From Lingula anatina (lineage: Eukaryota > Brachiopoda > Lingulata > Lingulida > Lingulidae): a stretch of DNA of 64,000 nt. Of the stretch, positions 24,180-37,297 are shown piece by piece; the stretch's first letter is position 1; every line of letters starts with the position of its first letter. The translations under genes and the position numbers were made by a program. The stretch spans positions 279,664 through 343,663 of the forward strand of contig NW_019775303.1 in assembly GCF_001039355.2 (NCBI RefSeq), written 5' to 3'. The notes beneath the pieces were generated by a model, which ran no database searches, was not told the DNA's origin, and worked only from the letters and a program-made list of their open reading frames with translations.

Positions 24180-27100
24180 AAAACTATAAGGTGTCGAAAT
24201 GTAGACGCAAAAATATCGTTTGTTTATTTACGTCTGTTTCTATTGTCGGTTGATGTATTGGTGATCAATCACATCGTTGATAGGTGTATTTAGACTTGCA
24301 TAATTACTTCATTTCTTTAAATAAGAGTTCTTTCAGTTTTATTTGCAACTTATAAGATGTGTGTGTATATCTGACTGTGTGCGTGGCTGCAATCTTGTAC
24401 ATGTAATGTTTGAGAGTTTAAATGTGTTTTGCGCGTGTGGGTGTGCTTTTTGAGGAAATGAATAACTGGTAATTGACAGCAGTAGCTATAGCAACAACAC
24501 TAACCAAAACAACAAACATGAAGAAAAAACACATACATGTATACATAGGACAAATATTTTCCGAGGAACGGAACAAAGTGGATTATAGAGCAACCATTCT
24601 GACAGGGTCAAAATAATGTTGTTTTAAATTGACACAGCATACCTAATTTTAAGTCTATTTCAACTCTCCTTTGATACATGTAACCAAGCATCAGGCCCCA
24701 TAGAAATAGTTTTAGCGTAAGGGTCATCTGGAGACTCTGTGGAATTTAAGGCCAGCTCTTGTGATAGCCTCTTTCCATTCTTACCTGACGGAAACATTTA
24801 TGAATACAGTATTTTTTAGTATTAAAAGATTAATTCAATTTAAGTTATTTGAGATTCTATCTTTTGCAATTGTTGGTAACAGTGGTTATGATCTATCAGT
24901 GTTTTGTTAGTTTAAATAGTAATATAAAGACAATTAAATGTCACCATTTTTTCAATAAATGAACAAGACATACAAAATATTTTGTGTTCAAGATATACTT
25001 TCTTTGGCAAAAAATACATCACAAGAAATTCCTATCGTTTATTTGAAGCGCGTGCCACTTTCAAAACAATACAAAAAACAACACATCTTTAATCAAAACG
25101 TTTCCGGAGGGGAAGACCTTTACTGGTTACGATTATTTTCGTAATATGGTTTCGATGGAAGTACTCGTGCCCTCGATGGAATTTCTGACCAACTTTATAC
25201 CTTTAATGAACCAATCTCACGGACGACAAACTTATTTTATTCTTGACTTCAAATCGCTTTGAATTTGAGTCTTTTAAAAAAGATTACAAGAAAGTCAAAG
25301 ATGACCAAAAATTGGCAAAAAAATTTTCAAGTTAGAATCACTATAATATTAGCAAAACAGGCATCAAGAGGGAAAATAACTGGTATCACGTCAAACGGTG
25401 ATAGCCAAGAGTGTAAACGACACTAGGGACATCTGGCGGGTCATTATTTTTTCATACAAGCGTAGCAACAGATTGTAAACATCGAGACATTAAATTACTG
25501 GGCGGGGATATTGATAGCATTGATATTGAGTCAATGATTAGGTTGTTTGACTTTTATTAATATTCTAAACACTAAAATTGATTTTCATCATCTTATTATC
25601 AACTATTTTTAATGAAATTTGTAAGTGATAAACCAAAGATAGGTATATTTAATTACAGAAACTCACTCACTGTGAAATGAGACCGGAAAGATACAATTTT
25701 GATTTTGATTGGGATAATAAGTCGCAACGTTAACTTTCATTGATTAAGATCAGGAAAAAATAACTTAAAAATTCAACAGCTTCTGGATGACTGCTTGAAC
25801 TTACGGCGCACAATAACAACCTGGATCAATACCTGCTTAGGAATCGTCGTCAGTGCAATGGAATCAGCATTTAAGAACGGATGTTCACCCAAATAGAAAA
25901 GAGAGCAACCCATGTGCAATAAAGAAAATTAATGATGTATGACAAAAAAAAATTCGCCTTGATTTATGACGCTTGTGCTCAAGGTGAAAAACATAACAGA
26001 CATTTAACGATATGTGCGTATAGTGTTAATCACCAATACATTTTTTCAGCGTCTACAACTTTTCAATGGGGTCAATACCTGTCTGTTTATTAGACAAGTT
26101 AATTAGAATGAAAATCGTTAAAACGTTAAACATGTGCTTTAACTCCCTTGTTTATGAAAAAAACGTCAATTTAACTCTGTGCTGAGTCGAAATAACAAAT
26201 TGATGAAATGGGCTTACAGTATATCAACAAGAACAGTTGTTTTTCAAAAACGACCTTAGGGATTAGAGGCCAAAATATCGACCACACAAAACTGCAACTA
26301 AAAACAAGTGTTAAGTGCGTGAAATCATACAAGTTTGCTGCAGTTCTATACCATTCTGTATCACCAAATATCTACACAGAACCCAAAATGTACAATAAAC
26401 AGACAACTCATCAAACAAAAATGTAGCATGCTATAGACTGTAATTCTTCTCAGTAAGAAATGACAGAGACCTATCGACAAAACCCGAGTTGTTGCAAAGA
26501 GGGATTTCATCTAACTCAGCACAAGAAGCCCAGCTTCAGCAAAATACGTAACAGATCTATCGCCGCTTTTCTTCCATGGATAGACATCCTGCAGTTTATT
26601 CTTGCCCTTAATGCCAGTTTACCGTTACTATATTTATCTATTATTTTATATGGAGCTTGTTACATGCGTGCTTGTGTATATTTTCTCCACAAGGAACTAA
26701 TTGTCCAGTTTTCGCATGAAATTTATCCACGTGGCCCACATACCTCCGTACCCTGTATTCCAGGTGCGATTTTAGTACAAGTCGTGTGCAATAACTAAAT
26801 TCTTTTAAGTTGCGGTCAAAGGATTTTGGTTTGGATCAAGTCCAATGTTTCCGTGGCCGAGGAATTAAAAAAAGCCATGCTAATGTTCTAATTAGGTCAC
26901 ACACAAAAAATAATAACAATAAAACGCTAACAGAACCTGCGTTTTATATAAATATATTTTTCATGAATTTCGATTTTTAAATTTTTTTTCTACATGTACC
27001 TGCTTAATTATCTGACATTAAATCTATAGAATAAGTATAATCTAGTTTAGCAATATCATACTGAAATACATTATGAAGTACGCTCGGCGTTTCAGCATTT

Positions 27101-30100
27101 CCTTTTCAACTTAACACAATTTTTCTCACCTATCTTCCGATAGCGTATGTAACTAACAGATCTGTGCCTTTGATTTACGTGATCATAACACTCACGGCTA
27201 TCCATTCGTATCTTTTATCCTTCCTGACGTGTTGAATTTGATAATCACGCAATTATAATTCTTAATGGATGTGCAATTTTTCTTACCGTTGTGTTTTAGA
27301 TTTACTCCTGGGAAAAAACACCACCCGCTTCCAAGTTGCCAACATCGTTTGTCTGTCACAATTGTCCAATTCAAATCAGCCAAAGCCAGAAGAAGACAAG
27401 GAAGCTTTATCTACCAAATGTAAATAGGGAAGTAGGAATGCGTACGTGCATATCCAAAAAAATTTGGGAACCACATGTTCAGTACTCGGGTCACCGGGTG
27501 CAGATATGGGGGTTGCCTTGTTGTGATGTAGGGATAAAAACAATAGGCCAGCTCTTATCTAGGCAACGTCCAGAACACTGTATTATAGTAGGCCTACTAT
27601 ATGTATAGGCGCTTTGTGCGAAGGCGACACAAAGAAATATTTGTAGAGTACCATCTTTGGCAAAAATGATGGCCGTAGTCCCAATACAGATTCTTCTCAA
27701 TTTTCTGAGGGAAGCATATATCGGGAAAGAACTAAGTACTTGCTGGTGAAATGTACTATGAGGATTTTTTGCAGTCTGTAAAAGAGGCTCTGTTGCCCTA
27801 ACAATACAATGTAGGCATGATAAGGAAAGGAATCATACCATTCAACGCACGCAGCGTGCAAAGTTGATAACAGTTTTACAAATTCAAAAATCTTGGAAGC
27901 GGCACTGTGAACCAGGCCATGATGAGCCCTATCAAAGATCATCACCACTGATTTCAGAAATCGCAAAAAGACACTCCTATAATGAAATGGAGCGGAATGT
28001 CAGGCTATTGTTATAAATAAGACACCTTCAGCTACTGGTTTAACTGTTTTCATTATGGATACAACTAAGATGATAGAGCCATATTTAAGGGGGGAATAAA
28101 TTACGTTGAGATTTATCCCCTACTCTGGAACAATACGCGTAGGCATTATAATAGGGTGAGGGAGGGACGTTAAATAATTTTTTTCTCGTTTTTTTAACAA
28201 GTAAAGTGTGCCCACGCCTGTCTTCGTGGGGGAACTGTCTCCCAAACTGGAACTGGGCGTTTTATGTTTTCGTATCGTGGCTTCAATACTCTGTCCGCAC
28301 AAAATTCCGAACACAAGTTAGGTTAATATTTTTAGGCTCTGCAACACTGACATTACATTTTTCCCTATTACAAACTTGATTAAACTTTAGGAATACCAAC
28401 GTAAATCTCTGCAATTACAAAGTGCATCGTAGTTTAAATGAAATGGTTTTAATTTGAAAATATTAATGGATGTGGCATTTTTCTAAAGTAAACCTGTCAC
28501 CCTTCCTTGCTTTTGATACCCGAAGTGCAACGGTACGTATGATCGATCGTCTGGAAGGCAAGCGGTGATTCGTCTGCTTATCCGTTGTTCATGGAAATCG
28601 GCAAATGTATAAGACATGTCGTTCACAACAGTTACGTCATTTGCACGTAGAAAAACAACTGAGTTGTTTGATGCAAATTTTTCTTAATTTTCCAAATTAT
28701 AAATTGCTGCTAACATCGGTAACCTAGGCAGGATTATTGCACATTGCTTTATAAACAGTTTTATTTTACTACTAAGAAAACTGGATACACTATGTGATCG
28801 TGTAAGACAGCAGGTCTGCAGTAGTATACTATTCAAACTAACTTGATGTAAATTGATGTAAGAATTTCGGTTCGTTAAACTGACCCTTTTTGTATCCAGT
28901 GCGGAAGATATCCATACCAAGCTAGACTCAACAAAAACATCGCTTAATATATCAGGTGTGTTATACACAAACCGGTGTCATGTATGAAATATCCGAGTTT
29001 GCGGTTCACCCCTTGACCTTTAGTTAAGTGGTCTATGCGTCTGTCATAGTTTTCTATTCCTTCATAGTAAGTTACAGTGAGATTGTAGAAATTAGCGAGA
29101 TCCTGCGACTGATGCTCAATTTGCAATAAATAAATAAATAAATGAATAAACAGATAACAGGTCTACAATTTTAAAGAAACCATATTCCTGTGTATTCCTG
29201 AGTAGATGGGAAAAGTGGGCATTTCACACCCCTCTCTCTTGCCCTGGACACTCGACCCATACCGTAATTTACCTTGACCGACACTCGAACTCCCTTGGTT
29301 AAGTGTCGTTCTTATGACTCTTAGATGCAGTAAAATATGTATGTACATTAATGGTAACATTTTCCATATTTTCTATTCTTTGACTAATCTCATATTTGAA
29401 AAAATTATTCAATATGTCACAAATCTCTAAGTATAGACTTCAAACTGATTAACATATTTCCCTTTAAATAACAGACAATTTGCGAAGGTGATCTAACAAT
29501 CTGTTTAAATAAAAATGTACTTGAAGATCTGACTTTAACGCAACTGTCGACCTTACAATCAACATTTGTGCAACCTCTGATGTTTGTAATTACCTTGCAA
29601 AAAAAAAAAAAGTAATTTTCTTTTTAGAATCAAAATCATTGATCGTGCGCAATTTTTAATTACCATTCGACCACATAATTTGGCTATTTTGAAAAGAAAA
29701 CAGGGAGGGATAAGTGTAATTGAATCTTTATCTATCATTATATTTTACTTTTCAATATAAACGATTAATATGCGATAGCACGTACCAAAATAAGCTTACA
29801 TTTCACTAAGTGTTGTCAGGAGTTGGAACTGCATAAAACATACCTTGTTTTGTGTATAGGTCTTGGACCCGAGACCAGTCTGCTTAATACAGTTCCAAGT
29901 CAAATCGATCAGCTGTTACGAAATTCTTTATCGAATCCCAAGGTTGAGTATAATTTATCCTGTCAAGTTGTGCGTTATATTTGTGTATATATACCATGAT
30001 GGAGATTACTAATGCTTACCACTTTAATTTAAAGTAACTGTTTCTTCTTGGTACTTTAAAAACATTCGAAATTGCGCCTTCTACACAGAGGGTGTCAAAA

Positions 30101-31682
30101 ACACAAAAACAAGGCACCTTCCCACTTCAGCAACCAGGAAAAACAATAGTTATGCAGATGTGGAAACGTAAGAGCAATAAATACCTAAAGATGTATTCGA
30201 TTTGATTTTTGTCCAACCTACACGTGCCGCTCATCCTTCCACGTCAAACCTATTGTACATAAAATATTTTTGTTTTTGCTGAAAACAGTGCACACAATTC
30301 TAACTGATGTTTTCCGCACGGTAGTGAGGTGTGTAAAAACCACCAAAACAATTCGGTCCGAGTGCAAGCTGGGGTCCTTGAAGATCCATTCTTCGGTAAT
30401 AGCGACATTCACACAGTGTAAGTGATATACAAAAGCTTTTACTTGCGTATTCATTGCAAAAGGTTTCTTACCTGACAATCCCTTTTCGCTCCTCTAAACA
30501 CTTTCCCCAAGATGTTTGTAATGACCGAACAAACAAGAAGTCCATCAATCGGTGAATACGAACTGTTACAATGTACCTTCTGAAAGTTGCACTGTGGGTT
30601 AGATATAAGAAATATTTATACTCTGCGCCTTCTACACGTCATCAAGTTAATATCTTCTTTTTTGGTTAAATAATTCTAGTAGTATATTTCTAGCTGTCTG
30701 GGAGCTTTTTTTTCGAGGAATAGCTGAGACGTTTAAAGTCCTCGGAATTCCTAAAATCATTCACTCCTCCGCACTCTCGACGCACCGGGATTATTACACG
30801 TGATCCTAATGTTTAGTTAGCATTAATTCCTAATTAGCGCCAGAGTTCCCCAAGGACATGTTTACACTAGTTCGAAGCATATTTCGCTACTGAAGCTCCA
30901 GGTGTGCAGTATTTGAATGAATAGCTTGCAATTAAGTGGAATTCTACAAAGGGTAATTACTGAACTGATTTAATTATGTGTTTACAAAAAGAAGTTTAAT
31001 GAAGAGAAATTTATGAATTGTTTACTTCTTACCTATTACTGTTATCAAAGTCCTAGGATATCTCTTTCTTACTTCCTTACTCATGGCACGAGGCAAAGCA
31101 ATCAACTTGTTTTCTGTTTGAGATCATGTTGAGTTTTACGAACCTGGATCATATTGGGACTGCACCACGTTGCCCATTGTAAATGTACACCAGACCCTGT
31201 ATCACTGCATTTACTTGATATAGACTATGATAGCATATAGCTGAGACAAAAAGCTCTTTTCGCTGTAAAACAAGGCTAGATAAAACAAGAGGGCGATAAC
31301 GAGAGAACACAGCGGTGTTAAATTGACCGCAAAAGTCTTTGATTGTGACAGGAAATTGCCTAGAATTCCTTTCTAGTATTACTTAGAAAGAATCCTGTGG
31401 TCAAGCGTTTAATCCAGTCTCTTGCATTTACTTAAAGGGGAGTGATAAAACCGATTGTCAACTGCCCTTCTGTCCACCTCCGCAATTTGTTTGCAGACGA
31501 TCAATCACAGCTCAACGTGCGGTGTCGTCTGGCCCTTTACTGCATTAACTTTGTCACAGTTTTGATGCCTAAAATTGTACATCCCATGTTGTAACCCTTA
31601 ATCAGTGTATAACAAGTAAATTCTTAAAAGAAATCATATTTGGTGGTTTGTTTAGTAAAAAAAAGTGCTGTTCGTAAGCCAG
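24180..31682. other. Long non-coding stretch, nothing firm
   Basis: About 7.5 kb in which I found no splice-supported coding exon, RNA gene or large repeat. Open frames of 60-112 codons (for example near 26.46-26.80 kb) have the hydrophobic, T-rich composition of random sequence. Confidence 0.45.
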
Positions 31683-31821
31683 GAATACCAGCGCTCGGAA
31701 TGTTTTGCTTCACAAGTGCAACGAGGTGTGTCTCCGCAACAGCAATGGAGTATGGATGACAGATGGGGCGCACACAGTGTACATTTACAAAGGAGTGGTT
31801 CACGCTCAATATATTCCATGA
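31683..31821 (+). CDS. Possible terminal exon of an unidentified secreted protein
   Basis: After the acceptor gccag at 31678-31682 there is a 45-codon frame ending in TGA at 31819-31821. The residues are protein-like: KCNEVCLRNSNGVWMTDG, then AHTVYIYKG, ending AQYIP. Two cysteines, Trp and alternating hydrophobics suggest a beta-rich extracellular fold. I do not recognise the family. The pyrimidine tract is weak and no upstream exon was found, so it may be the last exon of a gene with a long intron, or a fragment of one. Confidence 0.33.
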
Positions 31822-34800
31822 TGAGACGTATTGATCTTAACAGTGATTAAATATTTGAAATTTGATCTGAATTTGGAGACGGAAGCGATGTGAACTTATG
31901 GGCTTCTAAAAGAAGCTAGTTGGTTGATCATATATGCGTCAAGTTGCTCTGTCAATTATCTTTTTAGCAGTCATATGCTGTGATCGTATATTGCTTTTTA
32001 TTTAGAGCGGCGTAGTCCTCAGTCAGGTCCGACTTAAATGATACACCATTACTCATTAAGGAAGCGCGTGTTTTAAAACGGTTTAAATGTGGTCAACAAG
32101 CACAGAGAAATTAAAAGTAGAGAGCTCGCTAGGTCCTAAAAATTCTGGAATGTGTGAAATTATTAGGACAGTTAGGAAGGAGACAGAATGAAACAGCACT
32201 TGTACACATACATTACAGTCAACATTGCAGTCTATGCAGACACAGAGATCACTATACGTAAACTGGCACTATTGTGAAATAACTGCCCTTCATCGTTTTG
32301 TTTTACTTTCCATTTAGCAGACTGTTAGTTTTTTAAGTTCTTTTTTGTGAATACATGTACACACTCGTTTTCTTCCGCCTCGTTGCGAAACAGTATCCAC
32401 AGGTTTCTCTTTTTTGCTTCTCACTAACTATAAACACGCACATTAAATATCAGATCATAGGTTATGGTTGCATTAAACAACAATTTCAAGACATTAAAGC
32501 ATAAGTTCAACATGTATGATTTCACCAGTAATTATATACCCCCATGATGCAGTTACATTTACATGTATTTTGCTCTTATTGCGTTCGTTTATAGTTTTCT
32601 TTTCTTTCTTTTAAACCTACGCTTATTCTGTGTCACCTAGTGCATAAACGGCATTATTACGATTCGTGCCCACATGTCCATCATCCCTTATTTCTACCTT
32701 TTCTTTTTAACTATTCTTTAGCCTATTCCGTTTATCTTTGGTTTTCGAACCCTCTCTGTCTCCAACGTCACTTTTTCAGCAGTTTTCTTTGGTCATTTTG
32801 CTTATTTTTGAACACATATAAAATTTTTCTGGCCATTTTTTTCATCTGCTATCTTTCGGCTAATTTTTTTCTGAAGAAGTTCTGTTCAGTATTTTCTTGT
32901 ACTAAGGATTTTAGATAAGAAATCAGGCATGCTCATTTTCATCTCATATTCATTTAAATGGAGTTTACTTAGATACTTTGGTATCGCTTTTGGTTATTTT
33001 CTTCAATTATCTCGTCATTAAACTGAGTAAAATTACTCAACTCAACAGTTGTTATCTTCTTTCTTTAAAAAAATACTACATCGTCAGCGAGCTTTTCTTA
33101 GCTTTTGGGACAAAATGTTAATTATGATGCTCAAAAGTAATCAATTCGATCCTAAGACAACTTGTGAAAGCTAGAAAACATGCCAAATGTTGGTCAAAGA
33201 ACATGAGAAACAAAACGATCCGTGCCTTCAAGTACTTATCTTGACAATTCAGATGCGTAGGAGAAAAGTATCAGATTCGGCACAATCAATGAAAACCGGA
33301 GATTTACAACCCATCAAACGATAGACCATCTTATACCAGTCACAATACTTGTTTAAAGTGGCGAAATTTTGCATCAGGGATAAAGATACCTCTCAAATCA
33401 TTACTGTACATGACGTCTCTGTTTTGTGTGTGAGCCAAATGGCTTTAACTCGTATACGAAATGAATTACACTTTTCGTCACAGGAAACGACAGCCGTGTG
33501 GTGTTAGCAAAACCTTTTAAAGTTATTCGATAGCTGTATCTCCCTTAATGAAATCAGTGATATAAATTTATATTTCAAGCACAATCTGTGACATTTGGTC
33601 CCATGAATATAGTTTATCAGAGTGGGGGCGTTTTTGTATGTATGTATGTTTTAAGCTGCATATTTTATATTTTATAAGGTATGATTAGTGTCATTTTCAA
33701 AACTAGTTCACACTTAGAAGTTTTCCTTTATTCACTTCCAATTTCACTATCTCAAATTACTTTTTGGTTCTAACCATGTTGTACGAAAGACATCTTTATA
33801 ACTTAGTTTTAAAAAAACATTTATCTAGAGCTCTTTCATAATAAAATGTTGTAAACCGCCATCCTGTCCATACTTCGTATTTCGCATTGGGCATGAAGGT
33901 AAAACATGTAAATGATGTACATGTGCAAAGGTTGGCCTTAATTGCTCAGGATTTCTTGGCCTATTCGCTCGAGGGGATCCTCTGAAGTATGTTCTTCTTG
34001 TTTTACATACTGGTACGCTGTTTTTGATTTAGTTAAGAATGACTGAATTGATACCTGGGCATAATCTTATCAATGACAACCAATGAATAAAGGACGACTA
34101 ATCAGATGTGAATTGTTGCGGTAACCTTGCTAAACATTTAAGACAGGATTTCTAAATGCATTCTTCGCCTTAAGCGAACATCAGCACTTTCCGAGAATGA
34201 CTGCTTATATATATAGCTTTAGGCATGCGTGTATTGATTTCTTATCTGTTTAGGGCATCTATAAAAATACATAATACCACCTATTACACCTGCCGTACGT
34301 GTCCTATTTTTCTTGGAAACATAACGCTAAGCTTCTGTTATATTTGGAATTATACCTAATAGATTACAGTTCTATCTTACAGTTCAAATGAAATACAACG
34401 ACATAAAAATCATACATCAATTTCTGCATTTCTTCTCAGCACTCCTAATGGCTTTAAAAGAAAAAAAAAATGTTGTGATACAAATTAAACTGTATGTCCT
34501 ACGGTAGTCCCTGTGACAGAGTAACAATTTTTCTGCACAAATACTACACATATAGCTGAAGCCATGTACAATGTTTCCAATGACCCTATCTTACCTTAGC
34601 GTGTCTGCCCTTTCACAGAAAACCTAGCCATGATCGATAATTAATTGTGAAATAATTCCAAGAACGATACCTAATGGAGTTTAGTGCTATTCATTCTAAG
34701 CCTTAATGGTAATATGCATATACCCTGAACCTCAGAGAATAATTTCTACATTTTATGAATTTTACCCGAAACACCTTAACAGAATGAAAGTTATCAAATT

Positions 34801-35240
34801 GTTATAGTTTTTTTCTGCGAGTACGTACACATAATTTTGCCACGAAACACTTGTAGAAAAGGAAACAGTGCTTACTTGCTATGTGTTATATTGCGTTTGG
34901 CAAGCGGCATAACATTTAGACTATTATAGTTTTTAAATCCCGCATGCTGCAATGTAAAATGTGTCATTGAGCCTATGTGATTTTACAAGCAAGCCAGAAG
35001 AAAAGGTAAAATGTGAATGCCCCTCCCCCCCCAAAAAAAATCGCTATTTGATATCCACTTGTCGTAAAATGATAAAGAACGAATTCATAATTTGAATTGA
35101 GCAAAGTTATTCTCAGTACATACTTGAATGTGCATGTAAATGAGATTTCCGTGAAAATGTTCACGTTTTTTAATATCGAGATTCGCCAATCACCTATGGT
35201 CGCCATTAGCTTAAGATATTAACATAATCGCTTACTCCAG
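31822..35240. other. Intergenic, nothing recognised
   Basis: AT-rich. The 92-codon plus-strand frame near 32.64-32.92 kb is extremely Phe/Leu/Ser-rich, as expected from T-rich DNA, and was not accepted as a gene. Confidence 0.45.
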
Positions 35241-35540
35241 TTAACAGTGGTGATCATCTCTGTCTTTGTTGTGGTTCTCATTACTTTGTTCAATACCTTC
35301 GTGCTCGACTCGAATAGCCTCGCAATTTATGTTGGGATTAGAAGAATTATGTAGTCCTTCGTCATTCCGGTACACGGCCTTATTACTCGTTGTAATGGAA
35401 TTTATAATTAAAAGACAAACCTTTGAACCATTTTTGCTTAAAGAAACGTTAGAAATGGCGGTTTCTTTATCTAATAATCTAGTTTTAGTAAAAGGTATAG
35501 TAGGTACTGTATTCTTCACTGACAGACCAGATACTTTAAC
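35241..35540 (-). CDS. Possible last exon of an unknown gene
   Basis: A minus-strand acceptor (ggctggcgcag) at 35541-35543 is followed by a 99-codon open frame in phase 0 ending in TAA at 35241-35243. The product starts Val-Lys-Val-Ser-Gly-Leu, is rich in Asn, Ser, Asp and Glu, and ends in DRDDHHC. No domain is recognised. The opposite strand is also open for 96 codons, so chance cannot be excluded. A retroelement fragment is another option. Confidence 0.25.
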   Translation of the reverse strand, partial: VKVSGLSVKNTVPTIPFTKTRLLDKETAISNVSLSKNGSKVCLLIINSITTSNKAVYRNDEGLHNSSNPNINCEAIRVEHEGIEQSNENHNKDRDDHHC

Positions 35541-35645
35541 CTGCGCCAGCCCTTAAGTGCAGAATGCCAAGCGGGGAGACATCAAATGTCGTTTAAGAAC
35601 GGCTGGTATGTCTTGGACGGGTCGAACCCACGTCTTCCTTCTCAC

Positions 35646-35653
35646 ACGCACAT

Positions 35654-35685
<32 letters not shown>
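35646..35685. repeat. (CA)n microsatellite
   Basis: Alternating CA with one interruption (caaac). Confidence 0.95.
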
Positions 35686-36012
35686 GTCAGCGCTGATGAA
35701 CATATATCAGCCCTCACATTAATGAGCTATCATCAAGATCGTGATGTAAAAACATTGCTATTGTTGTGAATTCCGCATTCATTGGCTGTGTTTTAGATAA
35801 AGACTCGTACGATATTTGTTATATCTCATTGGATAACTTGCAAATGCCTTATCCATGGCATCATACTAACCATGACTCTTGACAAAAGGGGTGCTGACTC
35901 GTACAAATGCATTATTGAAAAAAAAGCAGGCAAAGAAAACAGACATAAAATGTGGCCATGTCTAGTAGAATTTCTGACAAGAAACTATTTTCTTATTATG
36001 AAAATGAAATTA

Positions 36013-36018
36013 TTTATT
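36013..36018 (-). terminator. Candidate polyadenylation signal of the downstream INK4-like gene
   Basis: AATAAA on the minus strand, about 230 bases beyond the stop codon at 36245. It is a plausible 3' end, but transcripts are needed to confirm it. Confidence 0.35.
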
Positions 36019-36244
36019 CGCCCATTTTAAATTATACAATACAGTTGTTTTTCTAGAATGATAGGCTGATAGCCAAGCTTGTGTTCGCGTCAAAGTGATT
36101 CAAACAAAACGATGTTGATAAGAAAAAGTCCATGACGTGAATATTTTTAAACTTAAAAGTTAAGTAAACTAGATTTTATGTAAGTAGGATCAAAAGACAT
36201 AGCTCAAATATAATCAATATTCCCAAATGATAATTTAAAAAGAA

Positions 36245-37266
36245 TCAATTATTTGGTTCGGACAAATAATTCAGTATGTCAAGACGCTGGCATTTAATGG
36301 CGTAATCTTCGGGAGTATTTCCATAGTTATCTTTGATGGTGAGATCAGCGCCATATTGGACAAGAATTTTGAAGGACTCTAACCAGCCGTCTCTGGCAGC
36401 ATCATGGGCGGGGGTAGTCCCTGTGGCTGGGTCCGGCTTATTTGGATCTGCTCCTCTTTCTAACAGATATTGCACTAGTTTATTGTTGCTCTTGTTGCAC
36501 ACCTTCATAAAAGAAATAATAATTATAAATAATAATGATAGTAGTAGTAATAATGGTAGCAGTAGTTAGAAAAATCTTAGATGCATTCATTGCAACGATC
36601 AGTTCTTTTTTATTACTTAAGCATAAAAGACAGCAACCCAATTGTTCTCCAGTATCACGGTAGTATTTTATAGACCTTGCATCAACGATTGACCCTATCA
36701 TATCTTTGATATGTCAGGCAGAATTCTTATTCGGGGTAACGTTTTTGGTGCATTTACAGGCCGAAATCTCTCAACGAAATACATGTATTTTATCTCCTCA
36801 TTAACCCAGACGAGAGCATAGGTAAAGGACAAACACAAGTATGGTGTTCGAAATTTGATCGGTGCCCGGTGGCCGCTTTTATTGAAAGGTCCTTCTAGTT
36901 CAGGAATGGTGTAAAGTTATTGTATAGCATTAAATGACGTTGAGTAATAAAAATTACGTAATGTTGCAGCATTAATAATAAATATTCAAACAAATGGTGC
37001 ACATATTTTCATTTGTGGGGCTGCAAAGAGGCCAACTATTGTATATTGTTTTTTTTTCTTATATCATTGCTGTTTCTTTTTTAAATATTAATTTAACATC
37101 CTTTATGCGAAAGACAAAACTCCACGTATATAAGTGATATAAATCCGGAAGTTTACCATATTGTCGAGAAACGTGTAAGTTTTACGAAAAAGAAATCATT
37201 GTGCTCAGCTCCTACAAAAAAAAAAATAATAATAATAAAATAAATAAATAATAATAATAATAATAA

Positions 37267-37297
<31 letters not shown>

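Noticed and set aside
32640-32918. 92-codon Phe/Leu/Ser-rich frame
   Set aside because: Composition expected from T-rich DNA; no splice support or homologous feel.
35600-35690. B-box-like ggttcgaccc on the minus strand
   Set aside because: The matching A-box position is a CA repeat and no cloverleaf is possible.
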